A DNA stretch of 64,000 bases from Xestospongia bergquistia (Eukaryota; Porifera; Demospongiae; Haplosclerida; Petrosiidae): the NCBI GenBank assembly GCA_963965975.1, contig OZ014412.1, positions 14,026,849 to 14,090,848 of the forward strand, read 5' to 3'. The notes beneath the pieces were generated by a model. That model was not told where the DNA came from and did no database searches. It saw only the letters and a program-made list of their open reading frames with translations. Of this stretch, positions 37,684-50,100 are shown in pieces (positions within the stretch are counted from its first letter, which is position 1; the number at the start of each line of letters is the position of its first letter). A program made the translations under genes and the position numbers.

Positions 37684-38743
37684 AATCATCAATATATACC
37701 AACACAACTACTGCTCTGGACTGTTATATTTAACAGGTAGTCAGGTACTATATGAATACTTTGTTGATTTGAGTTTATATTTGAGTTTGCATTGGATATC
37801 TTTAATTCAATTTTTTTAACAATTATAATAATTGGAATTTTAATCAAATATTGAAATCTAAATAATATATAAACATCCACATAACAAGTTGGTGACCTTG
37901 AGTACTGTTATTTTAACATGTATGGAAAATTGTTATAACAACAACAATTATTTCAACATGTTTATAATTGTATCAGTAACAAATGATTATGTGTTAGCAT
38001 AACAAAGTGTGCTGTTGGATTAACAACAAATGTCATGTGTATGTAACACATGACATCTGTTGTTACAACACATGCTCTTATGTTGCCACAGATGCATCAA
38101 TATAACATTTTTTGTCATTTTAACATTAACAATTTGTAGTGTTTGTTTGAATGTATGGGTGATACTGACAGCTTCTTTTACATTTTTGTTAACAGTATGG
38201 CTCAAGCTCTAATGAAGGAAATACACTTCAGTGAGTACACTAATGTATTACATATTATTAAGTAATTGTTGATGTGGGTTTCAATACTTAAGAAATATAG
38301 GTATACTGCTTATCGTCATCTAGCACAATTGTTGGTTTTGGGGATTGCATGGATGAACAGTGAGAGTAACTCTTCCAAGCATGTGCTGTTTCAAAGATAA
38401 GGAGTGTCTTTCCATCAGAACACTACACGAAATCTCAGTTACCAGACTTGTAAATTATGTAGTATTTGTAATTTGTGTACATAAATTAAAATTAGGCTAA
38501 TAACTATTACAGCTTAAATCTACTAGTATGCTGTCTGATTGCTTCTGTTTTCTCAGGCCTTTCAAATACTTTAGAGAGTGGAGGCAGTGGAAGTGGAACT
38601 AAACTCCTCTCTTCACTCTTACATAGTTGTAATGTCAACTCAATCAATTCAGATACATAATCTGTTAATAAAAATGGGATAAAAGGGCCAGTCCTATAGG
38701 TACTTTATAATAGCTTACAGAAAGTTTTTCTTCTAAAACCTTG
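37684..38743. other. AT-rich spacer, no gene seen
   Basis: Only short ORFs. A TGTTGTTA/TAACAACA-rich stretch lies at about 37915-38075. No domain is recognised. Confidence 0.4.
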
Positions 38744-38747
38744 TTAA

Positions 38748-39402
38748 CCCTTTACTTCCCGTTGACGAGTATACTCGTCATTAAGAAAGTGGGCGTAATT
38801 CCCAATGACGAGTATACTCGTCGTCTGCTTTATACCGAGTTTGGCGCTCTGGTTTGCTTTGTGGAAGCATCTTTTTTAGCTAGTCGTGCTTCAGGTAGCT
38901 GGGTTGCAAGGTAGAAATACTAAAGTAGCTGCTGTGTCTCTTCGCTCTTGCTTTCAGACCATCTATGCTTGAAAACTCATCTTTGTATCATTTTGATTGT
39001 CAAGCGCGTCACTCGATCAAAGGTAAGTGTGAAGCTACAAAGTAAACATGCAACTATTCATTATTATCATTTAACAACAATCATTAAAATATAGAGCAAT
39101 AGTATATAGTACACTGTTTATAATACGTGGAGCTGAAAGAGTTCATCGTTGTCACTATTGTAGCCGATACTATATTTAACAATAATCATTTATAAAAGGT
39201 AAAACATTAAAAGTACAGTTTAAGAACAACTTACCATCTTTATCATTCACTTTATGAAAGAAACTCGACTTCTAAACACTTCCAACATCAAGATAGTAGG
39301 AATAAAACGCAAAACGAAGTAAAAAAACGTGCTTATTACCTCAGGGCAAAATAATTTGGTAATTACGGTATACGCCCACGCAGAAACTTGGCATGTAAAG
39401 GG
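38748..39402. mobile_element. piggyBac-type nonautonomous element (TTAA flanks)
   Basis: The 655-bp segment is bounded by TTAA at 38744-38747 and 39403-39406. Its ends are CCCTTTACTTCCC and, reverse-complemented, CCCTTTACATGCC, and both carry a subterminal GTGGGCGTA. TTAA duplication with CCY ends is diagnostic of piggyBac. Near the left end are two palindromes, TGACGAGTATACTCGTCA (38763-38780) and GACGAGTATACTCGTC (38807-38822). It carries no transposase. Confidence 0.75.
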
Positions 39403-39483
39403 TTAACAATATGTCTGCCTTTTCTGTAATGTCATCTTGGAACACCATCAGGTGTTGTAACTTGCTCACGTTTACAGTTGTCA

Positions 39484-39795
39484 TTATAATGTAGAGCTAC
39501 CAATACATGTACTAGTTCCAAAAAAAATATTGGAATGACACCAGGCTTCATCAACAAATTTCGCTTCAATCCAAGTCTGGTAGCTGTCAAGGAGCTGGAT
39601 TAAAACAATTCTCTGTGAAATGATCGCTGTATAAGCACGAATTTTCTCTCGGTCCTTACTAGCTGTTGTTCTTTGAACTTGTTTTGTCCATAGCTGTCTG
39701 ATTTCTTTATCAGTTGGGAAAAGGAATAAGCTAACGCCATCAGAGTGCTTGTTGCTGCATCTGGCTACTTCCCCATATTTCAACACATTCAACAC
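39484..39795 (-). pseudogene. THAP-domain relic
   Basis: The minus-strand ORF contains KHSDGVSLFLFPTDKEIRQL-W, matching the first half of a THAP zinc finger (C2CH, 'S..LFxFP.D...RxxW'). A shifted frame carries AGVIPIF where THAP domains have AVPTIF. The second Cys-His half is scrambled (TASKDREKIRAYTAIISQ). It lies directly beside the piggyBac MITE. It is probably a transposon or host THAP pseudogene and is not functional. Confidence 0.5.
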
Positions 39796-40837
39796 GTTTG
39801 TTGGCGCCTTTGTACGTCATCCTTAACCCCGCCCTTTACAGGAAGTAAATTTTCATATTAAAAGGAAACTGTCTTTAATAATTAATTTCTTACTAAAATA
39901 CTTATGATTGTTTTGGAAAATGTGATTTGGAACTATCATCTCAATGAAATGAACAAGCAGAAAAAATTGCTTTTTATGTTCACTGTAGTCTCTCTCTAAA
40001 TTCCAAATGACTGTATTATAAAATCATAGCAGATGTCATATGTTGAGTTAATGAATAATTCAGTTACTAATTTTAAGCAAGAGCTAAACAGGCATGTGGA
40101 TATAGCAAAAAGTGAAGTGGATAGATCATGTTCATCATTTACAAGTAAATGCAATGTAATAAAGACAGTTTCATATAGTTGCATGTATTTGCTTCTTATT
40201 TACTAGCACTTGATACAAATGTCCTCAAATTTCTTATTTACATAGTAACTCATAGTGTTAATTTTACTAAGTAGTCATAACTCATTACTTCATTACCTAG
40301 TCTAATATTAATGTTAAAATGTTATAATTTCTTAAAATGATTATAGATATTTATCATGAACTTCTGTTTCATCATTCGTAAACATCTTCAGTCTAATTGG
40401 TAGATCCTATTATTGTAAATATGTGATAAGAGTACATGAACTTTGAAAAATACACTGTAAGTCCTTCTTCAATCCAATACATCTACATTGGTCTGGTGTA
40501 TGATTTCAATATTTTGTTGTACTAATTGTAAACAATAAATGTATTTATGTACTTGATCTTTTACCTTATAATTTGTTATTACTTATCTACTTTAATATCT
40601 TACATAGGAATGTTCATTATTGTTAGGTTAGGTTATTAATAAGTGCTTTTACCCTAGATGATAAGCCAAAGGTTGTATCTCAGCATGAAGAACTAGGATA
40701 TATGTTTTATGTATTGTACCATTTCTAGTTATATCAATGAGTTATAAGTTAATTTTTTTTAATTTCAATCACCAAATAATAACACTACTACAAAATAATT
40801 ATAAAATTTCTAAAACATTGAGGAAAACAATTTTCTC
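39796..40837. other. AT-rich spacer, no gene seen
   Basis: No supported feature apart from the probable 3' end of the minus-strand Roco gene at its right edge (AATAAA on minus at 40845-40840). Confidence 0.4.
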
Positions 40838-40887
40838 AATTTATTGTCAGTTACTATAGCTAAACAATGTAAAGGAGGAAGTACAGT

Positions 40888-43800
40888 CTAATTTGTATCT
40901 ACAAAAGAAAAAAAAGGAAAAAAACATTTATTAGTGGTCTAAATGGCATTTTCTGTCCTAAAGCAATGTGAAAAATTGTTTCACATTAAATTAATTTCGT
41001 TTAGTTTAGTCAAAATGATGGACTGATGCACAAAGTACTGTATTGACCATTACAATATTATGATTGTTTATAGTAATAAAGTTGAACTCTTCTTGATGCA
41101 TAATACACTTGATTGTATATTAACATTCCAAGTTTATAAACATACCTTTTCATATTGCCTACATGGTTGTAGCAGCTATTACAAAGTACTGTTAGGAGGT
41201 TTCTCTGTAATGATATGAGACATCATGGAAAATATATATAATGCATAAAAGTGAAGTGCAAATATATACTAAAAATATATTTTTTTATCTTCAAACAGAC
41301 TACCTTAACTTAAAATCACATGTACTAGATAGTTGTAGTAATACATACTTGACTCTTTGCCAAGGAATTGACAAATTTCAGTGGCAAGTGATTTATTTTG
41401 TAAAGGACCATCTATCACATCAATGATGTTATCCCAAGTCGCTGGAGTAGGCTCATTGTCCAACCAGCTTTGCAACATCTTTGACATCTTCACTTGGTCA
41501 GAGTAATTAGAACAGCACAACCCGTCAATAGTGTTAGAGTCGACTCCAAGTAGATCTCCTATCTCTTGCCACTTTGCATTTACGGAAGAAAGAAGCCTGA
41601 GGAGTTTATGCTTCTCTGGTTTGTTGTCTGTGAATTTAATATTGATTGAAAATGAGTATATATTATTAATTAATTAAATAAAGTAAAATGCATTATTAGT
41701 AATCTCTTAGTAAAAGAGATAATGGTTAATAAAGCGCTCTGTAGCTACATGAAGGCATGGCTGTACATTGATATTCTGTTACATTGTTAATATTTTCCTT
41801 CAAAGAGCTCTTTAAAATATAAACATCTTGGTTTTATTTAAATATTAAAAAAATATTGTTATCCAAACGAAACTAGTTTTGTCATGAGTTATCACTTGTT
41901 TAAATTAAATTAATAAAAAAATAGAATTAAATCACAAACTCTCTTGTTATATTGGCTACATTGACATACTTACATTCTCTACAATTTCATAATTGCAAGA
42001 TGGCAGGTGTTATAATGATTTCATATATAAATGCAGTTTTAGGTATTCATGTCAGTTAATGTTAATATTCTTAAGCTTCAGCAGAATGTTGTACACAAAA
42101 GTTCAACTAAGTAAATACTAACCTTGTGATTGTAGTTTCTCTACTACCACTCCCTTTGCAATCCATGGTAATTGTCGTAAATGATCAATACCTGCTGTCA
42201 ATTGAGGATTTCTACAGCAAGTAAGTATCTTTTTATTGTCATCTGGACGACAAAGATGATTAGAAGAAGAACATATTGAGCAATAGAAATATTCTTGAGG
42301 TGATGAAAGAATTGGCTTATACTGAAACTTTTTAACAATAACTTCAATGCCTTCAAAAAGAGCATTTCGAATGGCTGAGCAATTTTCAGAAAGGCCAGTG
42401 TAGTAGACATCTAGAGAGTATAGAGTATCAACAAGCAAAATTGCTCCTCCTAAATCAAGACACAATAACTGGATAGCATTACGATATTGTAGTAGATCTT
42501 CTGAAGGCTCATCAGATGTTGGAGGTCGAAAAAGATCAAATTTTGGTGACTTTTGATGTTTAACAAGATTAACAACCAGAGCAGGAAAGATTCCTTGAGG
42601 TACAGGCTTCATATCCCAAGTTAGAACAAGAGCATCTGTGACTTTTGTAAAGTTGCTTCTTATATTCTCCAACTTAGAAGTAGTAGGCAAAACACATGGT
42701 AAAAAGAATTTTCCTTTCTCTGGTAAAGAAGCAATAATTAAGATATCCTCCATTAACTTTAAGAAGTCGTCTGCTGTAAAATCAAGTGAGAAACCTTCAG
42801 GAAGACAATCGAGCAAATCACGTGTGAAAATACCTTCAGCTTTGAGTTGATGATGAGTATTAGCTGGAACAACTATTTTCATTTCTTCTAAGTAGGTAAC
42901 AGCATCAGCAAAAGAAATGCTGATTACTTCTGAAAGCTTATTAAAAAGGGGTTGAGGATGGAGGAAAACCACATTGGGCAATATAGCTGGAAAATACAAG
43001 AAAATGGTTAAATCGTGATAGTACAGTAACGAAGCTTCGACGTCTTTTTGATCCATCTCAAGAGTCAAGCCAATTGTCAGACATTCCCTTTTACTGACGA
43101 CCATTGACTTGTTAATTTTTTGAAGATCCTCTAATTCAAGCTTAAACAAGAACCATCGTGCTGGAATTTCCGCTTCGAAGTAAGATCGACATACAATTGT
43201 ACGAATTCTTTCCGCAATATTCATTTCAGGCTCACCTCGTGAGGTTGTGTTGACAGGAAATATTATTTCCTTTTTCGCTTCAGAGTAATTCATATGCACA
43301 CCTCGGAATTGACATAAGGATGACCACAAACGAGCATTCTTCTCCTTTAAAGACTCGCCCTTGCATTCTGCTATTTTATCAAAAAATGTACCAAGTACAA
43401 GAACAGAAGGCTCTGGATGCGAAAACTTAATGTGAATTTTGCGCAAATTAGGCTGATCTATGGATGTTAGTGAACGAAAAGAGGACTCAATTAATTTTAA
43501 ATTGGTAATTTGTCTTTCTACAGGGGCTCCAATCTGTCGACCATTAAAACTAAAGAAAAATTTTGGCTTGCCCTCAAGCTTCTCGTTTAACTTTTGCGTG
43601 AGAATATTAACTGGACTGTAGCGTAATATTGCGGGGGCAATATCTAGAAAGGCTGCTTGTCCACCTGAATCTACACAGTAAATCCAATGAGAGTTGAATA
43701 GCTCAGAAGATTCTTTTACAGTAGGCATAATCTCAGCAATCTCATTTGCTGTTTGTGAAACAGGTGGAGATGTTGGCTTTGAAGGAGAAACTGAGGTAAC

Positions 43801-46800
43801 TTCATCGAAGTCTGGTGGGGTTTCCTCTTGTGAACCATCATCATCAGATGAATTGTTGCTATCCACATTTTGTGTAGTGGAATTAACAGGAGAAGATGGG
43901 ACTCCAATTTTAATGGCTTTGGCAATCATACGTTTTACATTTGGAGTATTAATTTCTTCCCAAAATTGACTGGTAAAAGAAGAATCGGTTGACTCACTTC
44001 CTACATGGAGACTTGTGGTCTCTACTCTTCTTACTTCAGGAGCAGTGGCTACAGAGGTGCTGTGATGATATGTAGGTGGTGGGAGATTTAATAACAATTT
44101 CAGGATAGATGACTTTCCTGTCCCAGGTGCTCCAGACAGTGATAACTTTGAGTATTTACATCGAATTCGACCTTCTTTCAGTGCCTTATGAAGTAAACCA
44201 GTATAATCTATAGAACAAAGGATAGAAAATAGTTATGTAATTAACTAGTACTGTGAGAATGTTCTATGTTAGGCTTCAAATTGGTATAGTAATACATAAT
44301 GAATGATATCATAACATATGCAGTGCCGTACCAGGAATGAAACTTTTCTTCTTATATTACCGGTAACGGTGAACAAAGGGTTAAATTTGACCATTGCCTA
44401 GCAACATTAGTGAAGATGATTGAGAATGGCTCTATCTTTCAATGTTGGTGATCTGTTCTACAGTTTTGCTGAACTGGAGACCAAACTGAACGATTATAAA
44501 TCGGTAAACTTTGTGGAATTTTGGAAACAAGACGCCAGAGCAATTTTGAATGCAAAGAAAAGGTTGAAAAAAGAACTTAAGCCTGAACTAAGATATTATG
44601 AGATAAAGTACTGCTGTATATATACACCGAGGGCAGTCCTTCTAGGCTATAGGAAAGGGGATTATATCAACTTAGTAAGGGTAATTGTCACATCTGATGA
44701 TGATAATGATTTTTATACACAGTATATTTAAGCATGACTGACCAGCACACATTAGCCTTTGTGTTAAAGTAAGTGGTACTGCCTTAGAAGTGAAGAGTGT
44801 TTCAATTGAGCATAACCACGAAATATCACAGGTAAGCATAGGAATGGTGTCAGTTTTAACATAACATGTGACAATGTTATATAGGCACTATTTAAGCACA
44901 TTCCTCACCATAGATGCCTTGATAAAGAAGAAAAAGAAAACCAGCAAAACTGTTACATATTAGAATCAACAAGATGCTCCAACAACAATTATGTCAAGAG
45001 ACAGGAAAGATTGTGCTTCTACAGGATCTGTCAAATATATCGTTTGATTCAAAGAAAGGGCAGTCAAGGAATGTTTTGGATATAACTATCAAAGTGCTAA
45101 TAGAGATGTATGGTATGTATAATTACTATATTAATCAAGGCCTTGATAGCTGGTAAATGTACAATATAGTATGTCCTATTCATTAACTCGTCAGTTGAAC
45201 TGTCTTTTCATATATAGTTCAATCAAGTTCAAAAGGCAAACATAACCTTAGTCAACATGAAAAGTACTGTAAAGCTCCTTTGCTGACATCAGAGCTGGCT
45301 TCTGTTGCTAGTTGAGCATCACATGTCCATTTTGATTGTCTATTACAAGTACTGAAAGACCTGATAGTTCATTGGAAAAGCAATCAAGAGGTCACTCTTG
45401 TTGACGTTGACATAAACATTATTCCTCTCATGGCCAAGTTTGCCATCAGTTTAAGGTTTAGTTAAAAGGTTTAAAAGTGTAGGGGTAGGGTCTAGTTATA
45501 GTATAGCCAATTTATATACACTATAATACATATCTCATAATATATTCATCCTTTCTTTTGTTAACAGGTTCAGATGATGATGACACTTCTGGTAGTGAAG
45601 ATGAATGTGATCAAGGTAATACCACAACTGTAATGAACTCATCTGGGGGAGGACTTACAGATATACATGAACAATGTAAGTTAGTTTACATCAATTACAG
45701 AAAAGTTTCAAACATATTTTACAATGTAGGTACAAGTACATGTACTAGCAGTCGTTTAAGGCCACCACAGCCTTCTACAAAGACTACTGAATGTGTTGGT
45801 CAGATGAGGCATCTCTCTGATTCTACTAACACAGTTGTTGAAAGCCCTTCTAAGATTCTCAAACAACAGAATTTTATAGGTGAGTTATAACACTATGACC
45901 ATACTTTATTATAGTATTTCTAAAGGATTAAAATTTCCACCTGTTTTAAATAAAAGAGGTAGACCTAATTGCCATGACTGCATGACCCTTAGACTACTAG
46001 CTAAACGATTGGAAAGTTCCAAGAAACCTAAAAGTTTCAGTTGTAAACAGTGCTTAGAAAAAGAAAGAGGTACATCTAATACAGAACAGTCCTGTTATGA
46101 CTACCTACACTTACATATATAGTTATAATTATTGTCTTAGTATGTTGATTCATCGGAAATTGAAAGTGCTCTAAAAACTGGTGGCCTTATAGAAGAACAT
46201 GAAATAGAGTGCCATTCTGAGAAAGTATCAAATGCAGTACTGAATGAGAATGTAGATGTTCATCTGGTCTGCCAATATTTAACTGATAATGCTTGGAAAC
46301 TTATTGAAGATGTTGTTGAAAGGAAGGAAGACTGTGATGTTTGGCTATGAAAGATATGCCATCATGACGTTCATGGCAGTAAATAAAAGCAGTCAATTAT
46401 TTGTGGTTCGTGCCTTGTATGGTATCATTTTAGCTGTGCTGGAGTAATTACACCTCCAAAAATGACTTACTGGTTATGTAGAAATTTGTTTTGCTGCTGC
46501 TAAAAATGTTGGCTAGATATGTATGAAGACTATCAGTTCATTTAATTTTTCAAGTAAGTTAAGGTGAACAAAGAGTTAATCATTAGTACCTAGGGAGGTA
46601 GATCACGTGCACCAATGTTACTAGGCAACGGTCAATTAACCCTTTATTCACTGTTACCGGTAATATAATAAGAATAGTCAGTACAGGAAAAAAGGTTAGC
46701 CACAGCGAGCATATACTCTTAGAGTATTTGAAATTGGTGCTGATTGTTGCTTGTATTCCTTGATTATGAGTTTGTACAGATTATATAGTCATGACACTGT

Positions 46801-47110
46801 TATTACTAGCAGTATACATCATGTTACTAGGTTACATTATATCATTGTGTTGATATTTATTGTATGTACATTCTAATGTAAAGAATATAATAATGAAGTA
46901 CATTACAATAGAAATATACACTGACCATATGGTGACTTGTCAATTAACTGTAGTATTTTGTCTTTATTGACACCATGAGATTCTACCATGTCAGCAGGTG
47001 TTTGGCCCTTGTTATTCTTTATGTTGGCATCTGCACCACATAACAATAATACTTCAACACAATCTACTTTTCCTCTACGACAGGCATCATGTAAGGGGCT
47101 AAGTCCATCC
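40888..47110 (-). CDS. Ankyrin-ROC-COR-Death protein (Roco family), 5' end not found
   Basis: Exons on the minus strand are 47110-46926 (ankyrin), 44207-42123 (ROC-COR, about 695 aa), 41627-41349 (Death) and 40898-40888 (three codons and stop). All junctions examined are phase 1. The ankyrin exon reads DGLSPLHDACRRGKVDCVEV then LLLCGADANIKNNKGQTPAD. ROC has the P-loop GAPGTGKSS, a Ser/Thr/acidic insert of about 150 residues, the switch-II motif DSGGQAAFLD and a G4-like GTFFDK. COR follows (RWFLFKLELEDLQ, FPAILPNVVFLHPQPLF). The Death domain has KWQEIGDLLGVD and NEPTPATWDNIID. The architecture resembles DAPK1 without a kinase, although an upstream kinase exon is not excluded. Likely role: a cytoplasmic GTP-binding scaffold signalling through Death-domain contacts. 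AATAAA follows about 45 nt after the stop. A Mutator-like element fills the first visible intron. Confidence 0.8.
44344..46676. mobile_element. Mutator-like (MULE) element in a Roco intron
   Basis: Terminal inverted repeats of about 65 bp: the left end has TTATATTACCGGTAACGGTG then AACAAAGGGTTAA and CCATTGCCTAGCAACATTAG. The right end, reverse-complemented, has TTATATTACCGGTAACAGTG then AATAAAGGGTTAA and CCGTTGCCTAGTAACATTGG. The gene inside runs opposite to the host gene. The 9-bp duplication expected for MULEs could not be resolved because similarity runs into the flanks. Confidence 0.65.
44420..46510 (+). pseudogene. FAR1/ZSWIM-type MULE transposase remnant with PHD-like C-terminus
   Basis: The first part (44420-44940) has VGDLFYSFAELETKLNDY, FVEFWKQDARAILNAKKRLK, LRYYEIKYCCIY and, after an intron, VSGTALEVKSVSIEHNHEIS. 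This is the FAR1-like WRKY-GCM1 zinc-binding N-terminus of MULE/ZSWIM proteins. The catalytic middle is absent. Later segments carry an acidic Ser-rich linker (GSDDDDTSGSEDECDQ), FPPVLNKRGRPNCHDC and, past 46340, a cysteine/histidine-rich ICGSCLVWYHFSCAGVI then MTYWLCRN block typical of the C-terminal PHD-like finger in these elements. Stops at several places show it is a deleted, inactive copy. Confidence 0.55.
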
Positions 47111-50100
47111 TATGTGATAAAAGAAATTATAGTAAGAGGAACATGATAGAAACTTTGCATTATAGAGCTATAAGCTAATCATTATTATAATAATGTAATA
47201 AAGATAATGAAATATACTAAATTGATATAATGCTAATATTTATGTTCTTCCAGTCATATTATTACAATTATCCAACATATGATGATCTATACTATGTGTT
47301 ATGATTGTAATAACTACTGTATATGAATTTAACATTGATGATATCTGTTATATTTGTTATTAATATTATCTATAATAAACATATCTTATGATAGTGATTG
47401 ATTAGTGGGAAGGGTATTCCAAAATATATTGACAACAAGTAATACATGCTACTATTACAATGTTACAAGGAATATGACATAAAATAAATTAAATTATCAT
47501 ACTAAATATCTGGTTGTAACAATATTGAGTTAACTAATTTGTAATTGATATTTTCACTGACAACCAGCAGGAGAAATTAGTTATCATCACAACAGATGTC
47601 AGTATAGTTATATAAAATGTTATGATTAATACAAGAAGTAATTTGTAAAGATTCACTTATGCGTCACAAATAATCAGAAAGAATCTATTATACAAGTCTA
47701 ATTATTCTCTCAATATAAATACTACAGCATATTTCTGCAAGTAATTAACAGTATCCTGGTATATTCACTATGTTAATACTTAGTATGTCAAACCATTAAA
47801 CTTATCATTATCATAGAATAAACATAGTGATGACGTTGACTATAATTACACTTAGTACTAGGATTATAGTAAATACAGACATGTTGTTTATATTGTGTGA
47901 TATGTTAGCTTTAGAAAGGTGGAGATTCTAGCTTATATCAGGTATTACTAGCACCTCATATATTGTAGTAGTAGGTAGTAGTTGTATGTACATAAACAAA
48001 TAGACAGAGATCAAGTGATATGCTGTCATTGTTCTTCTTGTTACTTAATTTTCCATATCTGTTTCTTAATGATTGCTCTTACATCTTAATTAGAACACAA
48101 AGCCATTTACTGTCTTTGGAATTATAAGAAATTTAAGTCAAAAACTACAAAATTCATAATGCTAACATGTAAACTTATTCAAGTCACTAACAATAAGAAA
48201 TTCTAGTATACAAATCTTTCAAATAAAATAACAGAGCATAATTAGTATTCCAAGTAAACAATATCCTGGTATATTAGCTTTGTTGCCTCTGAGAGTGTAA
48301 AACAATTCATCTTATATAATAGACTAAAAGTAATTAAGACACTGTCTAGTTAGTGTTAGGACTATAGTAAATGTAGGCATGTTGTATATATTGTGATGAT
48401 ATGTAGGGTTTAATAAATTAGAGATAATTTCATTCTAACTAATTGTAGTCACTAGGTCAGTGGAGTTAACCCTCAAATACACAATTATAAACATATTAGC
48501 ACTTACTACACACTACAACAATGCTTTCTTTATGATCTCTTACATCAACCAACAATTAATATATATATTAGCACTGTATATTACAGACACTATGTTATTA
48601 TAATATAACAACATAGTGTCTGTAATATACAGTGCTAATATAGGTGACCTAATTTGGGAAAAGCGACCACTTCTGTCAAATAAAAAAAATCTCAGTATGG
48701 ACAGAAAAGTGATGATTTCAATATTTTGGAGAATTTAAGTTAAACCAAAAAACAAAGAAAATAGTACCTGACAGTCATTTTAAAGCGTCTATAAAGACAA
48801 AGTTCTCTCAAGATTAGTGCGTAGAAGCATTCGCGTTCTCATATATTAGACGGTATGCGGGGGTGGAAAAATTAAATTCCACTTTTCTCAAAATTAATGT
48901 TTGGTAGTAGCCACTGTATTTCCGTTTATATCTTGTTCTTTATCAACACATGCATTTATCCAAGGTATCAAACAATTCAGCATTATCTATATTTGAAAAT
49001 GGTATGAAAATGTGAAAATGACAGAAATGACTTTTTGCATATCCAGGCACATATATTAATTAAGATATTATCTTAATTATAGCTACTAAAATAACAAGTT
49101 TTGTCTTTGAAATTACTTTAGGAGTGCATATACATATAAAGTTATATGAGACACAATTATATGCACACAATTATAAAGACATTACTACTATACTACATAC
49201 TGAAGGAATGACTTCTTCATATTATCTGACACTAGCAAAAACATTTTAATTATATCCCATTATGGCCAGATGTGATGAATACACGACAACAATAATCATT
49301 TGGAAAACCTAATGTTACAAATATACAACACAGTCCATAATGTAAGCTTCTCTAGCTGTAACTATTAAAGAGTACATGCGTTATGCTTCAATTATTTATA
49401 ATAAATTAAGGTACTACTTGTCTATTTAGAGCAACCAAATTAATTTGTTTCTATGAATAGCAAATCTGTTAAAGTCCTCCCAATATTGAGCTGACTCGAT
49501 GATCTTCACTAAATTTGAGACATAGAGATGCACTGTGATGTTTCTTGGAGATAAATGTCACCTATAATAACTATAGCTACATGAGAAGTTTTAAGCTTGT
49601 AACATTAAGATTTCTGTCAAAACAAAGGTTTTTTGTCATCTGAGGTTTCTTAGCCATGCTGAATTTCTGAAGTCACATTGAGCTTTTGTCACACAATATT
49701 TTAACCTATGCTATTTTTTGTCCAAGGCCAAACAACTGCTAGAAACGTTTTCATCCCACCATTCAATTTTGTTTTTGTCAAGATTGAGCTGAAAAGAAAG
49801 TATGGATGAGAGAGGTGATGTAATTAATGAAGCATTTCTTTATGTGTATGAGAAGAAATATCCAGATGGAGCCAGAATAACTAGTAAAAAGTAGTTATCA
49901 TATTATCTCAGCCCTCAATTAATATAATTATTATTATTACAGGATGTTGTATTGATATTCTAACTACTCAAAGAAAAGCCTTGCTTAAGAATGCAAAAAT
50001 AATAATAGAATTATTATGGCATAAACAATAAGATTCAATTCTTCAAAATTTTGAAGTTGGAGTCGAAGTTATGAAAAAGTATTTTTGACAATTTTTATCT

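Noticed and set aside
42638-43969. Plus-strand ORFs opposite the ROC-COR exon
   Set aside because: They are antisense shadows of a long, clearly recognisable coding exon on the minus strand.
49740-49800. Possible minus-strand exon after a TTTCTTTTCAG acceptor (LNLDKNKIEWWDENVSSS)
   Set aside because: Short, no phase partner and no ankyrin or kinase similarity, so it could not be tied to the Roco gene.
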